This document shows, one piece after another, positions 16,420 through 24,109 of a stretch of 64,000 nt of DNA. A program made the translations under genes and the position numbers. How positions within the stretch are numbered: the stretch's first letter is position 1; the number at the start of each line of letters is the position of its first letter. This DNA comes from JASHVB01 sp035523995 (GTDB taxonomy: Bacteria; Pseudomonadota; Alphaproteobacteria; Acetobacterales; Acetobacteraceae). The notes under the pieces were generated by a model. The model was not told where the DNA came from. It did not search any database and saw only the letters and a list, made by a program, of their open reading frames with translations. The stretch covers positions 1-64,000 of the forward strand of contig DATKPQ010000116.1 of the NCBI GenBank assembly GCA_035523995.1, given 5' to 3'.

Positions 16420-17262
16420 CTACACGGGCCCGGGGGCAACTGACGCTTCGGTAAGACAGGCGACCGCCGCCGCCAGCAGCGCGGGGTCCCCGACCGCCAG
16501 CACCGATCCGTCGCCGTCCGGGCGCAGCGGTGCGCCGGACCAGTCGGTGATGCGGCCGCCGGCGCCCTGCACCACGGGCACCAATGCCGCCCAATCCCAC
16601 AGCTTCATGCTGCATTCCGCCACCACGTCGATCTGGCCCAGCGCCAGCAGCCCGTAGGCGTAGCAGTCGCCACCCCAGTAGTTGCGCCGTACCGACGCCG
16701 CCAGCCGTTGCCAGCGCGGCTGTGCCTCGCCGGCCATCATCTCGGGGCTGGTGCAGGAGAGTTCCGCCTCGGCCAGGGCCGCGCAGGGGCGGCAGCCGGT
16801 TCGGCCGCCCAGGGGGCCTCGGAATGTCGTGCGGCGGCCGGGGGCGCCGATCCAGCGTTCGCGCGTCACCGGCTGGTCGATCACACCGATAATGGGGCGG
16901 TCGCCGTCGAGCAATGCGATCAGGGTGCCGAAGGTGGGGCGGCCGGTTATGAAGGCGCGGGTGCCGTCGATCGGGTCCAGCACCCAACGGAAACGGGCCT
17001 GAGGACGGTCGAGGCCGAATTCCTCGCCATGGATGCCGTGGTCGGGGAAGCGTTCGGCCAGTACCGCACGCATTGCTTGCTCCGCACTGCGGTCGGCTGT
17101 CGTGACGGGGGAACGGTCCGCTTTCAGGTCGGCGGCCAGGCCGGCGCGGAAGAATGGACGCACCACGGCGCCGGCGACGTCGGCTGCGGCCTCGGCGCCG
17201 GCGATCAGGCGGTCCATCTCGGGCGTGGCAATGTCGGGGCTGCCTATGTCCGGATTCGTCAT
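16420..17262 (-). CDS. hisN: Histidinol-phosphatase, inositol-monophosphatase family
   Basis: The 280-residue protein is a lithium-sensitive-phosphatase family member. Metal-binding motifs are HGEEFG (about residue 78), LDPIDGTRAF (about 94) and the late WDWAALVPVVQGAGG. The TRAF variant after DGT and overall similarity point to HisN-type histidinol-phosphatase, which would supply the step missing from the monofunctional HisB at 2868-3458. Inositol monophosphatase or PAP phosphatase activity cannot be excluded. It is first in a likely transcript with yejABEF (15 bp spacing) and is divergent from ugpB. Confidence 0.85.
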   Translation of the reverse strand: MTNPDIGSPDIATPEMDRLIAGAEAAADVAGAVVRPFFRAGLAADLKADRSPVTTADRSAEQAMRAVLAERFPDHGIHGEEFGLDRPQARFRWVLDPIDGTRAFITGRPTFGTLIALLDGDRPIIGVIDQPVTRERWIGAPGRRTTFRGPLGGRTGCRPCAALAEAELSCTSPEMMAGEAQPRWQRLAASVRRNYWGGDCYAYGLLALGQIDVVAECSMKLWDWAALVPVVQGAGGRITDWSGAPLRPDGDGSVLAVGDPALLAAAVACLTEASVAPGPV

Positions 17263-17470
17263 GGGGTCGCGATATACCGCCCGCCATCAGGTGGGTGGAA
17301 GGACCGGGGGGTGACGCAAGCGGAAACTGTCAGAATGCTGTAACAGTGCCGCCGCTTGGCCGTCTTTGCCGGCACTGCTAGGGTCGAGTGCAAGGCGGAA
17401 CCGCGCCTGCCGCCGTCGTCGAGCCGGCAACCTGACGCGACGGACACAGCAACCTTTGGGGGTCTTTCAG

Positions 17471-18793
17471 ATGAAACGTCGCACGCTGCTTGCGGGCTCC
17501 GCCGCGCTTGCGCTCACCCAGCCGGCCCTGGCGGCCGGACCGACCCAGATCGAGTTCTGGCATGCGATGAATCCTCCGCTGGGCGACGAACTCAACAAGC
17601 TGGTGGATCGGTTCAATAAAAGCCAAAGCGCGGTGGTGGTGAACGCGGTGTACAAGGGGACTTATCCGCAGACTCTGACCGCGGCGATCGCCGCCTGGCG
17701 CGCGCAGCAGGCGCCGCATATTGCCATGGTGTTCGATGTCGGTACGGCAACGATGATCGCGGCGGGGCCGGCGGTGCGCTACGCGTGGCAATTGTTCGAA
17801 CAAACCAAGGTGCCGTTCAGCGCCACCAAGTACATTCCCGCGGTGCGTGGCTATTACAGCCTGCCGGACGGGCAGATGGCATCGATGCCGTTCAATTCCT
17901 CGACCGCGGTGATGTGGTACAACCAGGATGCGTTCGAGAAGGCCGGGTTGGATCCCAGCAAGCCGCCGGCGACGTGGCCCGAGCTGGTCAAGGTCGCGAA
18001 AGTTTTGAAGGACAAGAAGGTGACGGAATTTGCCGTCACGACGTCATGGCCGACGTGGATTCACTTTGAGCAATTCTCGGCGATCCATAATTTGCCGTAT
18101 GCGACGGAGCAGGATGGATTCAAGGGACTGGGGGCCCGGCTGCTGGTGGATTCGGCGCCATTTGTGCGGAATTTGCAGCGGCTGCTCGATATGGCGAAGG
18201 ATGGAACGTTCAAGTATGCCGGCCGGGACAATACGCCGGATCCGGTGTTTACGTCAGGGCAGGCTGCGATTGCGTTCAATTCATCGGCGGCGCGGGGCGC
18301 TTTGGTGAAGAGCGCGAAGTTCAAGTTCGCCGATGCGTTCCTGCCGTATGATCCGACGGTTATCAAGAAGCCGATCAACTCGATCATTGGCGGCGCCAGT
18401 TTGTGGACGATGACGGCACCGAACCGGACGGCCGCGGAATATAAGGCGGTGGCGCAGTTCCTGGCGTTCCTGGGGCAGGCGCCGCAGGACGCCGACTGGG
18501 CTTCGAATACGGGGTATGTGCCGGTCACCTTCGCCGGGTCCGACCTGATGGAGAAGCAGGGGTATTTCAGCCAGAATCCGGGCACCAAGCTGCCGGTGGA
18601 GCAATTGGAGAGGAAGCCGGTTACGGCGAATTCGAAGGGGATCCGGCTGGGCGATATGCCGGAACTGCGCGTGATCATCGAGGAGGAGTGGGAGAAGGAA
18701 CTGCAGGGCGGGTTCAATGCCAAGCGCGCGCTGCAAACGGCGGTTGAGCGCGGCAACAAGGTGCTGACGGCGTTCCAGCATTCGGTGGGGTAG
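17471..18793 (+). CDS. ugpB: Glycerol-3-phosphate-type ABC transporter substrate-binding protein UgpB
   Basis: The 440-residue protein matches E. coli UgpB in length (438). It has a signal peptide MKRRTLLAGSAALALTQPALA and an IEFWHAMNPPLGDELNKLVD opening typical of UgpB. Internal conserved segments are MASMPFNSSTAVMWYN and GGASLWTM. It captures sn-glycerol-3-phosphate or a related polyol phosphate in the periplasm. The ATG at 17471 directly precedes the signal peptide. A full repeat copy separates it from ugpA. Confidence 0.93.
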   Translation: MKRRTLLAGSAALALTQPALAAGPTQIEFWHAMNPPLGDELNKLVDRFNKSQSAVVVNAVYKGTYPQTLTAAIAAWRAQQAPHIAMVFDVGTATMIAAGPAVRYAWQLFEQTKVPFSATKYIPAVRGYYSLPDGQMASMPFNSSTAVMWYNQDAFEKAGLDPSKPPATWPELVKVAKVLKDKKVTEFAVTTSWPTWIHFEQFSAIHNLPYATEQDGFKGLGARLLVDSAPFVRNLQRLLDMAKDGTFKYAGRDNTPDPVFTSGQAAIAFNSSAARGALVKSAKFKFADAFLPYDPTVIKKPINSIIGGASLWTMTAPNRTAAEYKAVAQFLAFLGQAPQDADWASNTGYVPVTFAGSDLMEKQGYFSQNPGTKLPVEQLERKPVTANSKGIRLGDMPELRVIIEEEWEKELQGGFNAKRALQTAVERGNKVLTAFQHSVG

Positions 18794-18815
18794 GTAGGGA
18801 CCTGGCCTTCCCAAT

Positions 18816-18924
18816 GTCATTGCGAGGAGCGCAGCGACGAAGCAACCTCGTTCGGAAAAGTATCCGGAGCGTCGCTACACCGGCACGACCGGGATTGCTT
18901 CGTCGCTGCGCGCCTCGCAATGAC
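18816..18924. repeat. Palindromic repeat, full copy (between ugpB and ugpA)
   Basis: The left arm GTCATTGCGAGGAGCGCAGC and a right arm ending TGCGCGCCTCGCAATGAC face each other. It sits directly after the binding-protein gene, the position where REP hairpins stabilise binding-protein mRNA in other operons. Confidence 0.88.
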
Positions 18925-18969
18925 ATGGGATGGGTTATGTTGCGCTTCACTGATTGCCGGCATTAGCAA

Positions 18970-19851
18970 TTGGAACGGCGGACGATCTTTGGTGGATGGG
19001 TGCTGCCGGTTGCACTGGTGCTGCCGCAGCTTCTGGTGACCGTGTTCTTCTTCCTGCTGCCGGCGGGTCGGGCGATCTATTCCAGCTTCACGGAAACCGA
19101 TGCTTTCGGCCTGCATACGCGCTTCGTCGGGCTGGACAATTTCGTCGCCCTGTTCACCGATAGCGGGTATCGCGGTTCGTTCGTGACGACCGCGATCTTC
19201 TGCGCGGGGGTCACCTTCCTCGCGCTGGCACTTGCGCTATTGCTCGCGGTATTTGCGGATCGCGAAATCCGCGGGCGTTCGATCTATCGCGTGCTGCTGA
19301 TCTGGCCTTATGCGGTGGCGCCTGCCGTCTCTGCAGTGTTGTGGGTGTTCGTGATGAACCCTCAAGTGGGACTGATCGGCCGGTGGATCAATCGGATCGG
19401 GCTTGACTGGGACTATACGCTGAACGGCGCCCAGGCGCTCGGGCTGGTCATCGTGGCCGGCGCGTGGACGCAGGTGAGCTATAATTTCGTGTTCTTCCTG
19501 GCCGGGCTGCAATCGATCCCGGCCAGCGTGATCGAAGCCGCGTGGATGGACGGGGCGCGCGGGTTTCGCCGGTTCCGCACGATCGTGCTGCCGCTGCTCA
19601 TGCCGACGACTTTCTTCTTGCTGATCGTCAACCTGGTGTATGCGGCGTTCGAAACCTTCGGCACCATTATGGCGCTGACACACGGTGGCCCCGGCCAGGC
19701 GACGGAAACGCTGGTGGTGAAGGTGTATCGTGACGGTGTGATCAATCTGGATCTGGCCGGGTCGTCAGCGCAATCTGTCGTGCTGATGATCATCGTAATC
19801 GGGCTGACCGCGTTGCAGTTTCGATTCCTCGATCGGCGGACGCTGTCCTGA
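18970..19851 (+). CDS. ugpA: ABC transporter permease UgpA
   Basis: The 293-residue inner-membrane permease is close to E. coli UgpA (295). It has six predicted helices, a VGLDNFVALFTD segment after TM1, and the EAA loop EAAWMDGARGFRRFRTIVLP. It starts at a TTG (MERRTIFGGWVLPVALVLPQ), chosen because the residues match the UgpA N-terminus and no ATG is available. No clear Shine-Dalgarno is seen. Its TGA overlaps the ugpE ATG by one base. Confidence 0.93.
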   Translation: MERRTIFGGWVLPVALVLPQLLVTVFFFLLPAGRAIYSSFTETDAFGLHTRFVGLDNFVALFTDSGYRGSFVTTAIFCAGVTFLALALALLLAVFADREIRGRSIYRVLLIWPYAVAPAVSAVLWVFVMNPQVGLIGRWINRIGLDWDYTLNGAQALGLVIVAGAWTQVSYNFVFFLAGLQSIPASVIEAAWMDGARGFRRFRTIVLPLLMPTTFFLLIVNLVYAAFETFGTIMALTHGGPGQATETLVVKVYRDGVINLDLAGSSAQSVVLMIIVIGLTALQFRFLDRRTLS

Positions 19852-20690
19852 TGCGGCGCCGCTTCGACTGGCCGGCGCACCTGATCCTGTCGCTCGGCGT
19901 GGTGTTGTTCATCTTTCCGGTCTGGCTGGTGTTTGCCGGCGCGACGCAGGATCCGGGGGCGATCAATCGCGGCGATCTCTCGCTGATCCCGGATTTTTCC
20001 AATCTTGGCATCTTTCTGTCGGTGCTGCTGCACGGTGACAGCAGCCACGGCTCGGAGCCGGTGTGGCACATGATGATGATCTCGGCCGGCATGGCGCTGG
20101 TGATCGCCGTCGGCAAGATCGTGATTTCCGTGATGTCGGCCTACGCCGTGGTGTTCTTCCGGTTTCCGTTCCGTATGCTGGCGTTCTGGACGATCTTCAT
20201 CACGCTGATGCTGCCGGTGGAGGTGCGCATCATCCCGACCTATGCCGTGATGGCGGATTTCCATTTGATCAACAGCTTCGCCGGCCTGACTGTGCCGTTG
20301 CTTGCTTCCGCCACCGCGACTCTGTTGTTCCGCCAGGTCTATCTCGCGATTCCCGACGAGTTGGTGGAATCCGCGCGGATGGATGGCGCAGGTCCGATCC
20401 GGTTCCTGTTTGACATGCTGATACCGGTGTCCGGTGCCAATATCGCGGCGTTGTTCGTGATTTTGTTCGTGTATGGGTGGAATCAATACCTGTGGCCGCT
20501 GCTGGTTGCCACCAATTCCCGGCTGGATACGATCGTGATCGGCATCGTGCAGCTTATGAACGAGGGGTTCACGCTCACGCCATGGAATATCATGATGGCG
20601 ATGGCGGTGCTGTCGATCCTGCCGCCGGTCGTTGTCGTGGTGGCGATGCAGCGGTGGTTTGTGAAGGGGCTGACCGAAGTCGAGAAATAG
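19851..20690 (+). CDS. ugpE: ABC transporter permease UgpE
   Basis: The 279-residue partner permease of UgpA (E. coli UgpE 281). The first helix is DWPAHLILSLGVVLFIFPVW, the EAA loop reads ESARMDGAGPIRFLFDMLIP, and a YGWNQYLWPLLV segment is diagnostic of UgpE. It is coupled to ugpA through a TGATG overlap. The ATPase gene ugpC is not next to it, nor anywhere in the window; a dehydratase gene follows after 69 bp instead. Confidence 0.93.
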   Translation: MRRRFDWPAHLILSLGVVLFIFPVWLVFAGATQDPGAINRGDLSLIPDFSNLGIFLSVLLHGDSSHGSEPVWHMMMISAGMALVIAVGKIVISVMSAYAVVFFRFPFRMLAFWTIFITLMLPVEVRIIPTYAVMADFHLINSFAGLTVPLLASATATLLFRQVYLAIPDELVESARMDGAGPIRFLFDMLIPVSGANIAALFVILFVYGWNQYLWPLLVATNSRLDTIVIGIVQLMNEGFTLTPWNIMMAMAVLSILPPVVVVVAMQRWFVKGLTEVEK

Positions 20691-20759
20691 CGGTCGGCTT
20701 GACCGCATCCGCCCCGCGCGCACATTACGCGCCGATGCAGTCAGCGGAGGAAGCGCATC

Positions 20760-22556
20760 ATGGCTCGCGATAATGGTTCCGGGGATAAGCCGCGCCTGCG
20801 GTCTCGGCGCTGGTTCGACAATCCGGCCGACCCTGCAATGACGGCGCTGTATCTCGAGCGCTACATGAATTACGGCATCACGCCGGATGAGCTGCGGGGC
20901 GGCAAGCCGATTATTGGGATCGCACAGACAGGTTCCGATCTGTCGCCGTGCAATCGCCATCATATCGAGCTGGCGTCGCGCGTCCGCGATGGCATTCGCG
21001 ATGCCGGCGGCATTCCGCTCGAATTTCCGATGCATCCGATCCAGGAGACCGGCAAGCGGCCCACCGCGGCGTTGGATCGCAACCTGGCCTATCTGGGGCT
21101 GGTGGAGGTGCTGCACGGCTATCCTCTGGATGGCGTCGTGCTGACGACCGGTTGCGACAAGACCACGCCGGCCTGCCTGATGGGCGCGGCGACGGTGAAC
21201 ATCCCCGCGATCGTGCTGTCCGGCGGACCGATGCTGGATGGCTGGTGGCATGGGCGTCTGTCCGGCTCCGGCACGATCGTGTGGGAGGGGAGGAAACTGT
21301 TTGCCGAGGGCAAGATCGACTACGAGGAATTCATGACGATGGTGTCGTCGTCGGCGCCCTCGGTCGGGCATTGCAATACGATGGGCACGGCGACGTCGAT
21401 GAATTCGCTGGCCGAGGCGCTGGGCATGTCGCTGCCCGGCTGTGCCGCCATTCCGGGACCGTATCGCGAGCGTGGCTGGATGGCATTCGAAACCGGCAAG
21501 CGCATTGTCGGCATGGTGCAGGAGAACCTGCGGCCGTCCGATATCATGACCAAGGCGGCGTTCGAGAATGCGGTGGTGGCGGCGGCGGCTTTGGGGGCGT
21601 CTTCCAATTGCCCGATCCACATGGTGGCAATTGCGCGCCATATGGGTGTGGACCATTCGTTGGACGATTGGCAGCGGCTGGGTCCGGAAATTCCTTTGCT
21701 GTGCGACGTGCAGCCGGCGGGGCGGTTCCTGGGGGAAAAATTCTATCGCGCGGGTGGCGTGCCGGCGGTGATGAAGGAACTGCTGAAGGCCGGCAGGCTG
21801 AATGCGAGCGCGATGACCGTGACGGGCAAGACGGTTGCCGAGAATCTGCGCAACGTGCCGGACGGGGATCGCGAGGTGATCCGCGCCTATGAAGCGCCCA
21901 TGCTGCCAGCGGCAGGTTATGTGGTGATGTCCGGCAACCTTTTCGATAGCGCAGTGATGAAAATCAGCGTCATCGACAAAGATTTTCGCGCGCGCTTCCT
22001 GTCGGATCCGGCGCATCCGAACGTGTTCGAGGGCAAGGCGATCGTGTTCGAAGGGCCGGAGGACTACCACCACCGCATCGAGGATCCCGACCTGGGCGTG
22101 GAAGAACAATCGGTGCTGATCATCCGCAACTGCGGCCCGGTCGGCTATCCGGGCAGTGCGGAAGTGGTGAACATGCAGCCGCCGGCTGCCATGTTGAAGC
22201 GGGGGATCACGGCGCTGCCGACGATGGGGGATGGGCGGCAGTCGGGCACGTCGGGGTCGCCGTCGATTCTGAACGTATCGCCGGAGGCTGCGGTGGGTGG
22301 CGGGTTGGCGCTGTTGCAGACCGGCGACCGGGTCCGTATCGATTTGAATACGCGGAAGGTGGACGTGCTGCTGGCGGCGGGCGAGTTGGAGGCTCGGCGC
22401 AAGGCCTGGACGGCGCCTGATTTGGTGAACATGACGCCTTGGGAAGAGATCTACCGCTCGATGGTGGGGCAATTGGGCACCGGGGCGTGTCTGGAGCCAG
22501 CAACGCTGTATCTGGACGTGATCGAGACGCGGGGCGAGAGCAGGAATAACCACTGA
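20760..22556 (+). CDS. IlvD/Edd-family sugar-acid dehydratase
   Basis: The 598-residue protein belongs to the dihydroxy-acid/6-phosphogluconate dehydratase family. It removes water from a sugar acid using an iron-sulfur cluster and Mg2+. Cluster-type cysteines are visible in DLSPCNRHH, TTGCDKTTPA and SVGHCNTMGTATSMN. The catalytic-serine region is PTMGDGRQSGTSGSPSILNV. Length and the CNRHH variant fit the L-arabinonate/xylonate/gluconate subgroup better than IlvD proper. It lies 69 bp after ugpE with AGGAAGCG before the ATG, so the transporter may bring in its substrate or precursor (inference). Confidence 0.88.
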   Translation: MARDNGSGDKPRLRSRRWFDNPADPAMTALYLERYMNYGITPDELRGGKPIIGIAQTGSDLSPCNRHHIELASRVRDGIRDAGGIPLEFPMHPIQETGKRPTAALDRNLAYLGLVEVLHGYPLDGVVLTTGCDKTTPACLMGAATVNIPAIVLSGGPMLDGWWHGRLSGSGTIVWEGRKLFAEGKIDYEEFMTMVSSSAPSVGHCNTMGTATSMNSLAEALGMSLPGCAAIPGPYRERGWMAFETGKRIVGMVQENLRPSDIMTKAAFENAVVAAAALGASSNCPIHMVAIARHMGVDHSLDDWQRLGPEIPLLCDVQPAGRFLGEKFYRAGGVPAVMKELLKAGRLNASAMTVTGKTVAENLRNVPDGDREVIRAYEAPMLPAAGYVVMSGNLFDSAVMKISVIDKDFRARFLSDPAHPNVFEGKAIVFEGPEDYHHRIEDPDLGVEEQSVLIIRNCGPVGYPGSAEVVNMQPPAAMLKRGITALPTMGDGRQSGTSGSPSILNVSPEAAVGGGLALLQTGDRVRIDLNTRKVDVLLAAGELEARRKAWTAPDLVNMTPWEEIYRSMVGQLGTGACLEPATLYLDVIETRGESRNNH

Positions 22557-22677
22557 GAGGGCTGTGGCGGGCGTGCGACAGGCGGGCGTGGGGTTTGACA
22601 ATGCACGGCTTCCTGTCTGGACGACTCGCGGTACGAGCGGTACGTGGGGGCGCATGCACAGGTACGTGGAGCCAACA

Positions 22678-22881
22678 ATGTCTCGACTCGTTTTGCCGAT
22701 CATGCTTGCTGGGGCGGTCCTGCTGATGGGATCCGCCACCAGTTTCGCAGCTGTGACCGTTCAGCTTGTTCCGGGCGCGGCAGCACAGGCCGCTGTGCAG
22801 CGGGTCGATTACTATTGGAACCACCACCACTACAAGCATCGGTCCTGGGACAAGGCGCACAAGCGGTGGCACTACTACTGA
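22678..22881 (+). CDS. Small secreted His/Trp/Tyr-rich protein
   Basis: A 67-residue protein with a signal peptide (SRLVLPIMLAGAVLLMGSATSFA) and a mature part ending WNHHHYKHRSWDKAHKRWHY plus a final Tyr. About half of the last 25 residues are His, Trp, Tyr, Lys or Arg, suggesting metal binding or a surface/periplasmic adhesive role; no function is known. The ATG at 22678 has TGGAG upstream and directly precedes the signal peptide. The frame upstream is open but has no support. It follows the dehydratase gene by about 120 bp. Confidence 0.75.
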   Translation: MSRLVLPIMLAGAVLLMGSATSFAAVTVQLVPGAAAQAAVQRVDYYWNHHHYKHRSWDKAHKRWHYY

Positions 22882-23010
22882 TCGGTCGTCGTTGTTCTTG
22901 CGGGGTGATGGGCTGAGACGGTGAATCACGTCGCACCTTCTGTTGTTGCGAGTTCCGTGTTCGCGTAGCGATGGCGGTAGAGAAGGCGTATGGAAGTCCC
23001 TGCGTCTCTC

Positions 23011-23052
23011 CGAACGAGGTTGCTACGCTTCGCTCGCGGTCCTCGCAATGAC
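23011..23052. repeat. Palindromic repeat, single right arm
   Basis: CGAACGAGGTTGCTACGCTT and a CGGTCCTCGCAATGAC end. No left arm is visible. It lies just downstream of the ketopantoate-reductase-like gene, between convergent genes. Confidence 0.8.
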
Positions 23053-23079
23053 ATGGGGTGTTGTGGCGTTGGCGGTGGG

Positions 23080-24060
23080 CTAGCCCGCGTACAGACCCGC
23101 GCCGCGTGCTCGGACTTTTGCCAAGGCTACCAGCAGTTCCAACGTGGGCACCGGTATTTCGGCGAGCCGGGCAAGTTCCAGCGGTGCATCGAACATGCCG
23201 TCCACTTCCATCGGGCGGCCTAGTTCGAGATCCTGCAAAATGCTTGGCTTGTGGTCCATCGACGCGGTACTGGCGATGCGTTGCGCGAAATTGCGATGCG
23301 GGTTTGAGCCAAGTGCCTCGGCGATCGATGCGGCTTCCTGCATCACGCGCTCGCCGGCGGCGGCGCAGACCGGATCGGTATAGACAGCTTTCGGCGCTGC
23401 CCCACCCAGCACCGCCAGCGTGCCTCCGGCTAGGTTGCTGATCAGCTTGTTCCAGAGTTCCGTACGGATATCGGGCGAAACCTCGCCGATGATGCCGCCC
23501 GCGCGCAGTAACGCTGCAAGCGATTCGGCGCGTTCCGAAAGGTGGCCATCGGGTTCGCCGAATACGACGCGGCTGCGCGGTTGCTCGACCTCGATCACGC
23601 CGGGCGCGGTGACCGCGCTGGCCGCGTAGACCACGCCACCGATCGCTCGTTCGGGGCCGATTGCGCGCCACAACGCGTTGTCCGGGTCGATGCGGGGGAG
23701 GCGATGCCCCTCATGCTTGCCGGCGAGCGCGTGGAAATACCACCAGGGAATGCCGTTCATGACGAAGGCGACGCCGGTATCAGGGCGCAGCAGCGGGGCA
23801 ATGTTAGCAGCGACCTGCGGCAGGGCAGGGGCCTTCACCGTTACGACCACGGCATCCTGGGGGCCGAGTTTGGCGGGATCGTCCTCGGCGGGCAGCGTGA
23901 CGTGATGCTTGCCGTCGATCGCATGCACGGTGAGGCCGTCGCGCCGGATCGCCGCGAGATGCGGGCCGCGCGCGATCACGGAAACCTCGGCGCCGCCACG
24001 CGCGAAGCGCACCGCCAAATGGCCGCCGATTGCGCCGGCGCCATAGACGCAAACACGCAT
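23080..24060 (-). CDS. 2-dehydropantoate 2-reductase family protein (PanE/ApbA)
   Basis: The 326-residue NADP-dependent reductase has the Rossmann motif VYGAGAIGGHLAVRFARGG at the N-terminus. The family's NGIPWWYFHAL follows. The catalytic Lys lies in ELWNKLISNLAGG, and DHKPSILQDLELGRPMEVDG is near the C-terminus. It could reduce ketopantoate, but the PanE family includes many paralogues with other 2-keto acid substrates. Nearby pantothenate genes are absent, so I leave the symbol empty. It lies 49 bp after the IorB-type gene. Confidence 0.88.
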   Translation of the reverse strand: MRVCVYGAGAIGGHLAVRFARGGAEVSVIARGPHLAAIRRDGLTVHAIDGKHHVTLPAEDDPAKLGPQDAVVVTVKAPALPQVAANIAPLLRPDTGVAFVMNGIPWWYFHALAGKHEGHRLPRIDPDNALWRAIGPERAIGGVVYAASAVTAPGVIEVEQPRSRVVFGEPDGHLSERAESLAALLRAGGIIGEVSPDIRTELWNKLISNLAGGTLAVLGGAAPKAVYTDPVCAAAGERVMQEAASIAEALGSNPHRNFAQRIASTASMDHKPSILQDLELGRPMEVDGMFDAPLELARLAEIPVPTLELLVALAKVRARGAGLYAG

Positions 24061-24109
24061 GCTGGGACTCCCCTCTTGTTTGTCCAGGCTCCCCGGAGGG
24101 GAATCCGAT

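Noticed and set aside
19479..22739. A 1086-codon open frame on the minus strand opposite ugpAE and the dehydratase
   Set aside because: It is the antisense of well-supported genes, has an Arg/His-rich composition typical of GC-rich shadow frames, and matches no family.
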